DNA of 64,000 nucleotides from G963667425 sp963667425 [NCBI: bacterium] (GCA_963667425.1 OY763407.1:2356001-2420000), one strand, 5' to 3'; positions 14,709-25,200 are shown, counted from the stretch's first letter. Numbers and translations: made by a program. Notes: generated by a model not told the origin, from the letters alone.

Positions 14709-16820
14709 TTATTTAAAATAGATACTCATATCACCAGTATCGGCAATAATATCAATGCCATTCTCTTCAAGACGCTCTCTTGGTACAGTTGTTCTCTGAG
14801 GATCTCCTATCTGCATTCCATGATCAGAGACAAAAACAAATGCTGTTTCTTCAAGAATTCCCCATTCGGTAAGCCACTTCATCATAACTTCTACGTTGTC
14901 ATTTATGTGTCCTTCTATTTCTTCAAGATACTGACCATGAGGTCCTGTTGCATGACCAATTCCATCTGATGCCATAAAATTTACAATAACATATTTAGGT
15001 CTTGGATTTGGACCGCTTTCAAAAAGCGTTTTAAACTGAGAGAGAGATATTGCTTCTGTAAGCTGCTCTCCATACACTGTCATAAGAGAAATAGGTGCAG
15101 TTGGAAGAGGTGTATCTTTTTCAGGAACTATTGTTGAAAAGTTTACAATTTTGCCTGATCTATCTCTTAATTCTATGTCAGAAGTATCTGAGCCTGCAAC
15201 ACTCGGGTCAAATATACTCATTGTATACGCACCATCTTCAAGACCTGTTTCCCATGTTCCAAAAGCTCTGTGAACAGCCATGTGAAGAGTTTCAGCTTCT
15301 CCATAAACAGAATTGAAATATTGTTCAGTGTAGACATTTTGTGATATTGGCGCAACAGCTTTCTCTTCATCTCTTAAATAATAGTTGTTATCAACCAATC
15401 CATGATGTCCACTGTAAACACCGGCACCGATAGTGTTGTGGCTTGGGTATGTAACGCTTGGCCAGTTTGTAAATGAACCATATTTGGAATAGGAACCTTC
15501 TTCTTTCATTTTTTTAAGAACTGCAACATTTTCAGGAACAACATTAAATTGTCTTTCCAGCTCTGTTTTGTTAAGTCCATCCGTAACTACAATTATTACA
15601 TGTTTTGCTGTTTCTCCATCAAGAACATTCTCTATCACATGTCCGTCCTGCCATTTGAGATAGTTCAGATGTGAGTAAATTCCTTTTTCGTTGATTCCAT
15701 CTACATAAGGCATTCCGAGAAGTTTTGCAACGGTTGGTGCTATATCAACATGTCTTACCGGTTCATCAATAATGTTGTTTTTCTTTATTCCTTTTCCCCA
15801 GAAAATTAAAGGGCTTCTGCTCTGAGTTGTGTTAAGGCTGCCATGTGTCCCGGGGTGTCCTTTAGCATAATGAGAATAACTTTTCAGATTTATAACAAAA
15901 TCTCCGCTGTTTGGATGATCAAAATATGCTGCAATTTTTTCATATCCGAATGGATAACAGTCATTTTCAGGTTCAATGAAAGAAAGTCTTTCATCATCAG
16001 CAGAAGAATAATCTCCTTCAGGAGGAATGGAATTCATAGGATTTGAGCCCCGTGCAAGCTCTTCTGTGTAAGTTGAAAATGCTTTGTAATCCTGACATTC
16101 AATAGGATTGCTGCCTTCAATTTCAACTACATTATATTTGTATCCTTCGTTTGTATTTGTTCTTGTAAAAATTATTTTTCCTCTTAATGCCGTAACTTCA
16201 TATTTATTATCATCAATTCTTGCAGCAACAAAATCTGTTCCCTGATCATTTATCAGAATTTCTTTTGCCTCCTCATATTTTATTTCTTCGTTTTCAGAAA
16301 TTCCCTGATCTGTTTTTGGAAAAGAAGCAAAGCCACTGTTTTCTCGATTGTTTTCTAAATCAAAAGGTTCTGATTCCAGTTTTTCACCATTTTCAGGAAC
16401 TATAAGAATTTTAGCTGTTCCGGAACATCCTGCTTCCTGTTCCCAGCTATACCATGTAATTTCATAAGTTCCGGAAATGATGTCAGTAAGCTCTTTGTCT
16501 GTTATTGCTTTTTTATAGTCTTTATTGCATCCTCCAGTATAAAAAATATGAACAGTTTTTGGGCTGTCATTAGAATTTAGAGTGAAAACAATTTTTATAT
16601 CTCCATGATTTCCATTTATAGAAATGTTTTCTATAAAAGCTGTTTTTTCTTCCGAATCTGTTTCAGAATCAGAATTTTCTTCATCTACAGCAGCAATATC
16701 AGAATCACCAGGCGATTCATTAATAATTTCGTTATCAGATATAGGTTCTTCAAGACTTTCTTCAGGGGCGCAAGAAAATAACAGAATAACTGTTAAAGAA
16801 AAAATAAAGGACAATCTCAT
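14709..16820 (-). CDS. Lipoprotein phosphodiesterase/alkaline phosphatase-superfamily protein, halves permuted
   Basis: A 703-residue lipoprotein (lipobox LLFSC, Cys residue 17) with an acidic linker to about residue 60 and an Ig-like stretch to about 150. Residues about 290 to 380 match the end of a type I phosphodiesterase (THGSLN, SPLIFWGKGI, VDIAPTVAKLLGMP). Only after this comes the beginning of the catalytic fold: VVTDGLNKTE near 413, SVTYPSHNTIGAGVYSGHHGL near 450 with the nucleophile region, DGIGHATGPHG near 625 and VSDHGM near 662. So the order is C-half then N-half. From memory, actinobacterial relatives share this order. It should hydrolyse a phosphoester in the periplasm or outside; the substrate is unknown. 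AAGGAGG precedes the ATG. Confidence 0.75.
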   Translation of the reverse strand: MRLSFIFSLTVILLFSCAPEESLEEPISDNEIINESPGDSDIAAVDEENSDSETDSEEKTAFIENISINGNHGDIKIVFTLNSNDSPKTVHIFYTGGCNKDYKKAITDKELTDIISGTYEITWYSWEQEAGCSGTAKILIVPENGEKLESEPFDLENNRENSGFASFPKTDQGISENEEIKYEEAKEILINDQGTDFVAARIDDNKYEVTALRGKIIFTRTNTNEGYKYNVVEIEGSNPIECQDYKAFSTYTEELARGSNPMNSIPPEGDYSSADDERLSFIEPENDCYPFGYEKIAAYFDHPNSGDFVINLKSYSHYAKGHPGTHGSLNTTQSRSPLIFWGKGIKKNNIIDEPVRHVDIAPTVAKLLGMPYVDGINEKGIYSHLNYLKWQDGHVIENVLDGETAKHVIIVVTDGLNKTELERQFNVVPENVAVLKKMKEEGSYSKYGSFTNWPSVTYPSHNTIGAGVYSGHHGLVDNNYYLRDEEKAVAPISQNVYTEQYFNSVYGEAETLHMAVHRAFGTWETGLEDGAYTMSIFDPSVAGSDTSDIELRDRSGKIVNFSTIVPEKDTPLPTAPISLMTVYGEQLTEAISLSQFKTLFESGPNPRPKYVIVNFMASDGIGHATGPHGQYLEEIEGHINDNVEVMMKWLTEWGILEETAFVFVSDHGMQIGDPQRTTVPRERLEENGIDIIADTGDMSIYFK

Positions 16821-16941
16821 GTTTTCCTCCTTATAGAAAAGATTGCGCTTTACTTATACTTGTTATTTGTATAGATATGGTGAGTTAAGAATCAGAAGTT
16901 TATAAGAATATTTTTATAAAGATGTTAAAAAGATGTTAGTG

Positions 16942-17343
16942 TTAAAAAGAAATTTCTTTATAGATTTTTCCTGTAAGATCATGAAAGCTTATTGTTCCTC
17001 CTGTAATTGCAAACAGTATAAGCTCTTTGTTGGCAGGATCTTTATATATTGATGCTACAAAATGGTTTTGATCAAAAAGCATTTCTTTCATTGCAAGGTC
17101 ATCTATAAACGTTATGGCTCCATTTAATCTGACCCATTCCATATTTTCAGACATGGAGCAAAATTCAATTTCAGGTTCTTTTTCAAGTTGTTTATATATA
17201 TTTTTATTTACAGATGTACAAAAATAAAATTTACCATCATGTTCAAATTGAAATTCAAAAGGTCTTAAATGAGGTTTGCCATCTACTGCATTCGCCAGAA
17301 AACCTGATTTGTGATAATTCATAAAATCAATAAGTGTCTGCAT
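16942..17343 (-). CDS. Pyridoxamine 5'-phosphate oxidase-like flavin-binding protein
   Basis: A 133-residue protein of the split-barrel PNPOx-like superfamily. It opens with the usual pattern: an initial helix, GFLANAVDGKPHLRPFEF (strands binding the flavin phosphate), FYFCTSVNKNIYKQL near residue 55, and EWVRLNGAITFIDD near 83. Small stand-alone members typically bind FMN or F420-like cofactors and reduce or detoxify small molecules, and their substrates are rarely known. GGAGGTGAT lies before the ATG. It has its own promoter, divergent from nrdR. The fold is confident; the reaction is not assigned. Confidence 0.82.
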   Translation of the reverse strand: MQTLIDFMNYHKSGFLANAVDGKPHLRPFEFQFEHDGKFYFCTSVNKNIYKQLEKEPEIEFCSMSENMEWVRLNGAITFIDDLAMKEMLFDQNHFVASIYKDPANKELILFAITGGTISFHDLTGKIYKEISF

Positions 17344-17373
17344 AATATCACCTCCGTCAAAAAGTTCTTAAAA

Positions 17374-17402
17374 AGTTTACAGATATATTAATTTAAAGTC
17401 AA
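17374..17402 (-). promoter_or_regulatory. Promoter of the PNPOx-like gene
   Basis: On the minus strand TTGACT (17397-17402) and TAAACT (17374-17379) are 17 bases apart, 30 bases before the start codon. Confidence 0.6.
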
Positions 17403-17474
17403 CTGTTTAAAAAATCTCTTTTAATATCAGATGTTTGTATTACCTCTTTTTTTTGTTTAAAAAATAGCTTTTCT

Positions 17475-17503
17475 TTGACAAGGGTCCTTTATCCGCTTAT
17501 TAT
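17475..17503 (+). promoter_or_regulatory. Promoter of nrdR-hutH
   Basis: TTGACA (17475-17480) and TATTAT (17498-17503) are separated by 17 bases, leaving a leader of about 20 bases before nrdR. Confidence 0.75.
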
Positions 17504-17530
17504 ACAGCTGTCAAATAATGGAGATGCGTT

Positions 17531-17998
17531 ATGAAATGCCCTTATTGCGGAAGTAATGAAGATAAAGTAATTGATTCGAGATCTGTAAGAGATGATGCTG
17601 TAACCAGAAGGCGCAGAGAGTGTGTTGAATGTGGAAGAAGATTTACTACCTATGAAAGAATTGAAGAGTGTATGCCTCTTGTTATAAAAAGAGATGGAAG
17701 TAGACAACCTTATGACCAGACTAAAATAAAAAAAGGTCTTATTATATCCTGTATAAAAAGAGAAATCAGTTCTGCAAAGATTGATGAAATCATTTTTGAA
17801 GTTGAACAGGAAATACAGAAACTTGATGTTAAAGAAATAGCGTCTAAAAAAATAGGTGAAAGTGTAATGAAGTTTCTTAAAGCTACAGACAAAGTTGCAT
17901 ACATAAGGTTTGCTTCTGTTTATAAGGACTTTAAGGGTATTTCAGATTTTATAGAACAAATTAAAGAATTTGATTTGAATAATGGGGAAATAAAATGA
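17531..17998 (+). CDS. nrdR: Transcriptional repressor NrdR
   Basis: A 155-residue regulator of ribonucleotide reductase genes. The N-terminal zinc ribbon has CPYCG at residue 3 and CVECGRRF near 36, and the ATP-cone domain follows with VIKRDGSRQPYDQTKIKKG near residue 51. Length and both domains are typical. Known members read dATP/ATP and bind NrdR boxes; none is visible in the window, and no nrd gene is present. GGAGAT precedes the ATG. Its stop overlaps the start of hutH by four bases, so the two are translationally coupled, which is an unusual pairing. Confidence 0.95.
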   Translation: MKCPYCGSNEDKVIDSRSVRDDAVTRRRRECVECGRRFTTYERIEECMPLVIKRDGSRQPYDQTKIKKGLIISCIKREISSAKIDEIIFEVEQEIQKLDVKEIASKKIGESVMKFLKATDKVAYIRFASVYKDFKGISDFIEQIKEFDLNNGEIK

Positions 17999-19521
17999 GA
18001 AAAATTTTTGTTGATGGTGAAAATCTCTCAATTGATGATGTCGTTGCAGTTGCTGATGGATATGCTGAAGTTAGCTACACTGGAGAAGTTAAGGAAAAAA
18101 TGGTAAAATGCCGCAACTATGTTGAAGAAGTTCTTAAAGAAGATAAAGCAGTTTATGGTATTAATACCGGTTTTGGAATTTTAAGTGATGTAAAAGTAAG
18201 CAGTGATCAGCTTGAGGAACTTCAGATAAATCTTTTGAGAAGTCATGCGATAGGTATTGGAGATCCTTTTTCAGAAAGAATTGTACGTGCAATTATGCTT
18301 TTGAGAGCCAATGTTATGGCAAAAGGTTTTTCCGGTGTTTCTGTTGAAACATTTGAAAAACTTCTTGAACTCATTAATAAAAATGTAATTCCATATGTTC
18401 CTGAGAAAGGTTCTGTAGGAGCATCAGGAGATCTTGCACCGCTTTCACATGTCGCTCTTGTACTTGCAGGAGAGGGTTATGTACTTGGAAAAGATAACAA
18501 ACCTGTTCCTTCGGCTAAAGTTCTTGAAGAAAAAGGAATAAAGCCTGTAAAAATAAAAGCAAAGGAAGGGCTTGCTCTTATTAATGGTACTCAGGTTATG
18601 ACAGCTGTTGGAGCCCTCACAATAAATAGAATTCATAACTTAATAAAGCTTGCAGACATAGCATTAACATCTTCTTTGGATGCTATTATGGGAACAGATA
18701 GAGCTTTTGATAAAAAAGTTCATGCAGTTAGAGCTCATAAAGGACAGATGGAAGTTGCAGAGAATGTTTTGAAGCTTATTGAAGGGAGCGAAATAAGAGA
18801 ATCTCATAAAAACTGTGCCAAAGTGCAGGATGCTTATAGTTTCAGATGCGCTCCTCAGGTTCATGGCGCTGCAAGAGACGCATTAAGGCATGTTGAATCT
18901 GTAATTCTTACAGAAATGAATTCATCAACGGATAATCCACTCATTTTTCCTGATGAAAAGGAAACAATCTCAGGTGGTAATTTTCATGGTGAACCTGTTG
19001 CTCTTGCAATGGATTATCTTACAACTGCGGTTTCAGAACTGGCATCTATTTCTGAAAGAAGAATTGAACAGCTTATAAATCCTGTTTTCAGTCAGGCTCC
19101 TGCTTTTCTTGTAAAAAATAAAGGTGTTAATTCCGGCTTCATGATAGCTCATGTTGCAGCTGCAAGTTTGTGTACAGAGAATAAAGTGCGTTCTTTTCCT
19201 GCTTCTGTTGATTCAATTCCAACATCTGCCGGAAAAGAAGATCATGTAAGCATGGGAACAATTTCTGCAAGAAAAACTGCACAGGTTACAGAAGATGTTG
19301 TTAATGTTATTGCTCTTGAAATTCTTACAGCAATGCAGGCCCTTGATTTTAGAAAGCCGTTAAAAGCCGGAAAGGGAGTAAGACCTGTTTATGAAATGGT
19401 AAGAAAAGAAGTTCCTTTTATGGAGAACGATTATTTTCTTCATCCTGAATTTGTGAAAGTAAAAAATATGGAATACAGCATTGTAAATGAAGTTGAAAAA
19501 ACTGTAGGACAACTAAACTGA
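17995..19521 (+). CDS. hutH: Histidine ammonia-lyase
   Basis: A 508-residue enzyme converting histidine to urocanate and ammonia in the cytoplasm, the first step of histidine breakdown. The MIO cofactor is formed from Ala-Ser-Gly at residues 142 to 144 in GSVGASGDLAPLSH. Other family segments are present: YGINTGFG near 54, SSTDNPLIF near 310, GGNFHGEP near 325, and RRIEQLINP near 360. Length is as expected (about 505 to 510). No other hut gene is in the window. It overlaps nrdR by four bases and shares its promoter; about 170 bases of AT-rich DNA follow before the next gene. Confidence 0.95.
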   Translation: MRKIFVDGENLSIDDVVAVADGYAEVSYTGEVKEKMVKCRNYVEEVLKEDKAVYGINTGFGILSDVKVSSDQLEELQINLLRSHAIGIGDPFSERIVRAIMLLRANVMAKGFSGVSVETFEKLLELINKNVIPYVPEKGSVGASGDLAPLSHVALVLAGEGYVLGKDNKPVPSAKVLEEKGIKPVKIKAKEGLALINGTQVMTAVGALTINRIHNLIKLADIALTSSLDAIMGTDRAFDKKVHAVRAHKGQMEVAENVLKLIEGSEIRESHKNCAKVQDAYSFRCAPQVHGAARDALRHVESVILTEMNSSTDNPLIFPDEKETISGGNFHGEPVALAMDYLTTAVSELASISERRIEQLINPVFSQAPAFLVKNKGVNSGFMIAHVAAASLCTENKVRSFPASVDSIPTSAGKEDHVSMGTISARKTAQVTEDVVNVIALEILTAMQALDFRKPLKAGKGVRPVYEMVRKEVPFMENDYFLHPEFVKVKNMEYSIVNEVEKTVGQLN

Positions 19522-19688
19522 TAGACCAAAAAATTTTTCTTTGAAAAAATCAGAGAATCTTGACGTCTAACAAGCTCTTTTTAGATATATTTATGCTCTT
19601 GTCTAAAAAAAAATTGTAATTTTTTTCAGAAAATCTTGCAATTGTATTTACTTGTAATAAACTATTTTATGGGAGGGGAATCTGCTTT

Positions 19689-20672
19689 ATGCTTAATATA
19701 TTCAGCTTTAGCAGTTTCGAAGATCTGATGGACGAGATTAAAAAAAATTTCGTCCAGGCGGATCTATCGAGAAAAATGGATATTCCATTTCAAACAATTC
19801 ATTCTATATTTAAAGATAATTTACATCTTGTTATGTCAAATGTGAAAAAATGGACAACTGCGCTTAATCTTTCAAGAATAGAATCGCTATATTTTGAACT
19901 TTTATGCATTATTTACTCCTATCCCAAAAACAAGTCTGATAAACAGGAAAAACTTTTAGCAAGAGCTTACAGAATTGCTGTCCAACTGGAACATTATGTC
20001 AATCCTGTTGGAAATGCGGCGGACAGCCTTATTTTTATGCTGGATCCTTTAATAGGAATTATTAGAGAGTTTACAGAACTTAATGCTTTTCCAAATGATG
20101 AAGAAGATATTTATAACTGGGTTACGGATAATATCGCATATGTTGGTGCTTTGGAGTGTTCCAGTGTTGAGAAGAAAATCAGAATAAAAATTGCCTGGAG
20201 ATGGCTTAAAGAGTTGAATGCGGTTCTTTTTTCTGAAAAAAGAAATAGATGGGTAAAGACTACTCCCAATATTCAGAATATTAAAAGAACCGGAAGGATT
20301 AATGAAGATATCAAAGGGACAATTTCCAATATTGTACATATAAATAATCATAAAGAATTTCTACATGAAGCCGCTACCTCGGATTTCCTTTTTTCAAAAC
20401 CGATAATGTTTTCGTTTCCAATGAAGTCGCTTCCTCTTTTAAATGAGCTTTGTAATGATTTCATATATGAAAAGATGATGAAAAAATTTACTTATCTTGT
20501 AAATATGGAAGACAGAGAAAGACTTAAGGAGGAAGATGCTGATTATTACAATGAAGTTGTTGCTTATGAAAAAGAGCTTATAGAAAGAGGTTTTGAGATT
20601 CCTAAACTTACCGATGAAGAAATGGATAACTGCTGTCATATGATACTGTCTGCAAGAAAGCTTGCAAAATGA
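19689..20672 (+). CDS. TIGR02147-like regulatory protein
   Basis: A 327-residue soluble protein resembling the TIGR02147 family of paralogs known from Fibrobacter and deltaproteobacteria. The N-terminal 70 residues look like a lambda-type helix-turn-helix (FVQADLSRKMDIPFQTIHSIF, about residues 21 to 41) and are followed by KWTTALNLSRIESLYFELL near 56, which is the family's signature region. The remainder is helical and of unknown role. GGAGGGG lies 11 bases before the ATG, a rather long spacing. It is transcribed alone. A DNA-binding role is inferred from the fold; targets are unknown. Alternative: a diverged XRE-family regulator. Confidence 0.6.
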   Translation: MLNIFSFSSFEDLMDEIKKNFVQADLSRKMDIPFQTIHSIFKDNLHLVMSNVKKWTTALNLSRIESLYFELLCIIYSYPKNKSDKQEKLLARAYRIAVQLEHYVNPVGNAADSLIFMLDPLIGIIREFTELNAFPNDEEDIYNWVTDNIAYVGALECSSVEKKIRIKIAWRWLKELNAVLFSEKRNRWVKTTPNIQNIKRTGRINEDIKGTISNIVHINNHKEFLHEAATSDFLFSKPIMFSFPMKSLPLLNELCNDFIYEKMMKKFTYLVNMEDRERLKEEDADYYNEVVAYEKELIERGFEIPKLTDEEMDNCCHMILSARKLAK

Positions 20673-20818
20673 ATAATATTTCCTAGACCTTTAAAGAAAA
20701 TTTAAATAGTAAAACAGAAAAGATTAAGAAATTTTACTTTTTTAGCATAAAAAAGAGATTTTTTTGTGGCACATGATTTGCCATATATGACTGTTGACAA
20801 TTATTAAAAGAGGTCATT

Positions 20819-21592
20819 ATGGTAATGCAGTCAGAGCTTTACAGCAATTTTTACTCAAGCAATAAAAATTTTAGATGGTTTTTCAGATTTGACGTAAGAT
20901 ACAGATGTCGCAGATTGCCTGAACAGCTTAAAAATATGGGGATAAAAACAGAAAATAAAACTGTTCTTGATTTTGGATTTGGTTCAGGAGCTCTCCTTAA
21001 AACATTTCCTAAGACATGTTCTTTAAAAGGCGTTGATGTTTCATCCTCTGCTGTAAGAGCTGCACAGAACGACGAAGATTTTACAATGTACAAAAGTTCT
21101 TCTTTTGTTCAGATTGGCGAAAGAGGGTTGAAAGATATTCCTAAAGGACCTTATGATATAATTGTTTCTTCTCATTCTCTTGAGCATGTTATAGATGATG
21201 ACGCTGTACTTGATGTTTTTTACAAAAATCTTGATGATAATGGGTGTCTCTGCTTGTTTGTTCCTATTGAAGAGCCTGATTATATAAGGTTTCATAATAG
21301 AACATATTCGCTGCCAAGTATCCAGAATTTATTAAGAAAACATAAATTTGAAATACTGTTTGCAGAAGGAAGCATGCATATAAACGGACACATATGGAAA
21401 TTTCTCACAATTCCAAGCAGGAGGAACTGGCCTGTTATCGGAAAACTGGCAGATGGTTTCAGAATGTTTGTTCTTTCACTTTTACCTTACAAAATGATCC
21501 GCTTTCTTGATGCATTTCTTGATCTTCTTACATTCTCTCCAAGACAGGCATTTGTTATTGCAAGAAAGAGTGAAAATGTAAACGAAGATTAA
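20819..21592 (+). CDS. Class I SAM-dependent methyltransferase
   Basis: A 257-residue Rossmann-fold methyltransferase. Motif I reads VLDFGFGSGALL near residue 50, with LKGVDVSSSAV as motif II (Asp binding the ribose of SAM) and YDIIVSSHSLEHV near 114 as motif IV, typical of the Methyltransf_11/23 group. The C-terminal third (from FLTIPSRRNWP near 200) is hydrophobic in places and may touch the membrane, a pattern of methyltransferases acting on lipids, quinones or surface sugars. GAGGT precedes ATG 20819. It stands alone and nearly abuts the convergent next gene. The substrate is not identifiable. Confidence 0.82.
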   Translation: MVMQSELYSNFYSSNKNFRWFFRFDVRYRCRRLPEQLKNMGIKTENKTVLDFGFGSGALLKTFPKTCSLKGVDVSSSAVRAAQNDEDFTMYKSSSFVQIGERGLKDIPKGPYDIIVSSHSLEHVIDDDAVLDVFYKNLDDNGCLCLFVPIEEPDYIRFHNRTYSLPSIQNLLRKHKFEILFAEGSMHINGHIWKFLTIPSRRNWPVIGKLADGFRMFVLSLLPYKMIRFLDAFLDLLTFSPRQAFVIARKSENVNED

Positions 21593-21596
21593 CTGT

Positions 21597-22193
21597 TTAT
21601 TTTTCTATTTCTAAAGATTCCGTATATATTACTTCACAGGCTCCATCTCCTGAATCGTTTCTGGTTGTTGAACTTTTCCAGTGCCATCCATCAGGTTTTG
21701 ATATTTCAACAAGGTAGCCATCCACAACAACTATGTTGCCTTTTCTTACATCAGAAAGTGTATCTTCTACTATACTGTTAGCTGGTATTATATGCATATT
21801 TGCACTACTTCTTATAATGTCTTTTTTGGGTATAGGGTAATCATTGTCTTTTGGTTTCCAGAAGTAAAAGCGGCCTCTCTGTCCAATATCGAGCTGATCT
21901 ATTATTGTTTTATCCGAAAGATTTCCCCAGCCCATTGCAAGGTCTGTGGGTGATAATTTTGAACTTTCATCTACATAATAATTTTCTTTTGATAAAACTC
22001 TTGCTCTTATATGAAATTTTGCAAGCGGTTTAAACGTAAAATCTTTAAATAAAAAGGATTCTTTATCTGTATCTTCCTGCAGAGGAATTTCCGGGACAGC
22101 AACTCCTGGTCCGTAAGGTGCAGGCCGGTTGTGCCAGTAGTAGAGGCTAAGAATTATTGCTATAATTATTAAGTATATCAGATTTTTGTTCAC
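21597..22193 (-). CDS. Conserved membrane-anchored protein of unknown function
   Basis: A protein of about 198 residues with one N-terminal membrane helix (LIYLIIIAIILSLYYWH) and a large extracytoplasmic part. I recognise the pattern from conserved proteobacterial proteins of unknown function: LSPTDLAMGWGNLSD near residue 80, GRFYFWKP, SSANMHIIPA near 130, VVVDGYLVEI and WHWKSSTTRNDSGDGACEVIY near the end. GTG 22193 is preferred, as GGAG lies six bases before it; a TTG at 22205 overlaps that site. A 4-base gap separates its stop from the convergent methyltransferase. No function is known to me. Confidence 0.7.
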   Translation of the reverse strand: MNKNLIYLIIIAIILSLYYWHNRPAPYGPGVAVPEIPLQEDTDKESFLFKDFTFKPLAKFHIRARVLSKENYYVDESSKLSPTDLAMGWGNLSDKTIIDQLDIGQRGRFYFWKPKDNDYPIPKKDIIRSSANMHIIPANSIVEDTLSDVRKGNIVVVDGYLVEISKPDGWHWKSSTTRNDSGDGACEVIYTESLEIEK

Positions 22194-22261
22194 GTGCTTC
22201 TCCAAAATTTAAAAAAATCCTGGATAATTTTACTTATATAGTTTTCATAATCAAAAAATAG

Positions 22262-22291
22262 AAACAAAAAAGGCTCCCGAAGGAGCCTTTT
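22262..22291 (-). terminator. Rho-independent terminator of nifJ
   Basis: AAAAGGCTCC and GGAGCCTTTT (22268-22277 and 22282-22291) form a 10-base stem with a four-base loop; on the minus strand it is followed by a T run. It ends the ybaB-recR-nifJ unit. Confidence 0.9.
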
Positions 22292-22294
22292 AAT

Positions 22295-25200
22295 TTAAAG
22301 AATAGAGTTATCTGAGAGTTTCTTGTACATTTCATAACGTTCTTTAATATTCTTTCTAAGAAGATTATGAAGTGTTTCTGCCTGTTCAGGGAAAAGTTTT
22401 GTAAGAGATTTAAAACGAACTTCTCTATCAATAAGTTCCTGAATGTCTTTTGAAGGTTCTTTGCTCTCAAGTTTAAATGGGTTTTCTCCTTTTTCCTTAA
22501 GTTCAGGATTATATCTGTAAAGTGACCACAATCCTGTTTCAACAGCAAGTTTCATTTCTTCCTGTGATTTGCCCATATTTATACCGTGATTTATACATGG
22601 AGCATATGCAATGATGAGTGATGGACCCTCATATGCTTCTGCTTCGCTTATTGCTTTAAGAAGCTGATTTTTATCTGCGCCCATTGAAACAGATGCAACA
22701 TAAACATATCCGTATGTCATAGTCATAAGACCAAGATCTTTTTTCTTTGTCTTTTTGCCGCTTGCAGCAAATTTTGCAACCTGACCGAATTCAGAAGCTT
22801 TAGAAGCCTGACCGCCTGTGTTTGAATAAACTTCTGTATCAAGAACAAGAACATTGATGTTCTGACCTGATGCAAGAACGTGATCCAGACCGCCGTAACC
22901 TATATCATATGCCCATCCGTCTCCACCAAGAATCCATACTGACTTTTTAATAAAGTAATCGCTCATGCTGTAAATTTCATCAAGAACAGCACTTTCCACA
23001 TCTTCGTTTGCAAGAGCCATTTCAAGTTTAGGAGCAAGTTCTTTTGTTTTGTCAGCATTATTCTTTTCAGCAATCCATTCTTTGAAAAGGCTTGAAAGAT
23101 GTTCGCTTATGCCTTCTTCAAGTGCTTTATTCATAAGCATTTCAAGTCTTTCTCTTTTCTGTGAAATAGCAAGAGACATACCGTAACCGTATTCAGCATT
23201 GTCTTCAAAAAGGCTGTTTGCCCATGCAGGACCTTTACCTTCAGCATTTACTGTATATGGGCATGTTGGAGCTGTTCCACCGTAAATAGATGAACATCCG
23301 GTTGCATTTGCAATAACCATTCTGTCGCCGAAAAGCTGTGTTATAAGCTTAACATATGGAGTTTCTCCACAACCGGCACATGCACCGCTGAATTCAAAAA
23401 GAGGCTTTTTGAACTGAGAACCGATCATGTTATTTGCTGGCATTACATTTTCCTTTTCAGGAACTGTAATAGAGAAATTGTTGTTTACTGCTTCTGTTTC
23501 TTCAATTTCTGCTCTGAATACCATTTCAAGTGCACCTTTAGGACATATATCTGCACAGTTTCCACAACCGGCGCAATCCATAGGATAAACCTGCATCCTG
23601 TAATCAAAATCTTTAATCTGAGGATTTTTTGGTTTTATTGTAACAAAAGATTCAGGAGCATCAGCTTTTTCTTCTTCTGTTAAAAGAACAGGTCTGATTG
23701 CTGCATGAGGACAAACAAATGAACACTGATTACATGCTATACATTTGTCTTCAATCCATTTTGGAAGTTTTATAGCAATTCCTCTTTTTTCAAATCTTGT
23801 TCCTGCTGTCGGGAATGAACCGTCAGGTCCAGGAAGATATGAATATTCAGGAGAAACGAAAGAACTTACAGGAAGATCCCATCCTTTCTGTTTTGCTATA
23901 GGTTCTACTATTTTATCAACAAATTCCTTTTCTTCATCGCTGCGATATGCTTCATGAACTTTTTTGATGTCTCTTTCTTCTTCACTTGCTGTTACCCATG
24001 CATCTTTGTCGTAATTAATTGCAACAAGAGCTTCAAGAGCTTTATCAACAGCGGCATTGTTCATGGTAACTATCTTTTCGCCTTTTTTGCCGTAAGTTTT
24101 CTTTATAGCGTCTTTAAGATATTTTACAGCATCTTCTATAGGAATAACGTTTGCAAGTTTAAAGAAAGCTGTCTGCATGATCATGTTGATTCTCTGACCG
24201 AGACCTATTTCGTCAGCTATTTTAACTGCATCTATTATATAGAACTTGGCGCCTTTTTTAGCAATAGCTCTTTTAAGAGGAGCAGGAAGTTCTTTTTCTA
24301 TTTCATCTTTTGTCCATACAGTGTTAAGAACAAAAGTTCCTCCTTTCTTTAAACCGTCAGTAAGATCATACTGATAAACATATGACTGATTGTGGCATGC
24401 TATATAATCAGCGTGTGTAATGTTATAAGGAGCTTTGATTTTTGATTTTCCAAATCTTAAATGAGAAACTGTAACACCGCCTGATTTTTTTGAATCATAT
24501 GCAAAGTATCCCTGAGCATACATATCTGTATTGTTGCCGATGATTTTGATGGCGTTTTTGTTTGCACCAACTGTACCATCGCTGCCAAGACCCCAGAATT
24601 TACACTGAACAGTATCAGCCGGAGTTGTGTCAAGTTCTTCATAATTTAATGATGTAAAAGTAACATCATCAATTATACCAACTGTGAAATGATTTTTAGG
24701 TTCTCTTGATTTAAGATTGTCATAAACAGCTTTTACCATTCCTGGAGTAATGTCTTTTGAACTTAATCCGTATCTTCCGCCTACAACTTTTATTGTTTCT
24801 TTCTTTTCATAAAGAACTGTAGTTACATCTTTGTAAAGTGGCTCGCCTTCTGAACCAGGCTCTTTTGTTCTATCAAGAACAGCAATAGATTTTATGGTTG
24901 CAGGAAGTGCTCTAAGGAAATGTTCTGCTGAGAATGGTCTGTAAAGTCTTACTTTGATAAGACCAACTTTTTCGCCTTTTGCAACGAGATAATCTATTGT
25001 TTCTTCGATTGCTTCACAGCCGCTGCCCATAGCAATGATTACTCTTTCTGCTTCAGGATCTCCAACATAATCAAAAAGATGATACTGTCTTCCTGTTATT
25101 GAGTAAACTTTGTTCATTTCTTCCTGTACTATTTCAGGAACAGCATCGTAGAAAGAATTTGAAGCTTCTCTTGCCTGGAAGAAAATATCAGGATTCTGAG

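Noticed and set aside
20794-20799. TTGACA just before the methyltransferase gene as a -35
   Set aside because: It lies 20 bases before the start codon, so a -10 and transcript start would fall inside the coding region. The same applies to TTGACA near 59053.
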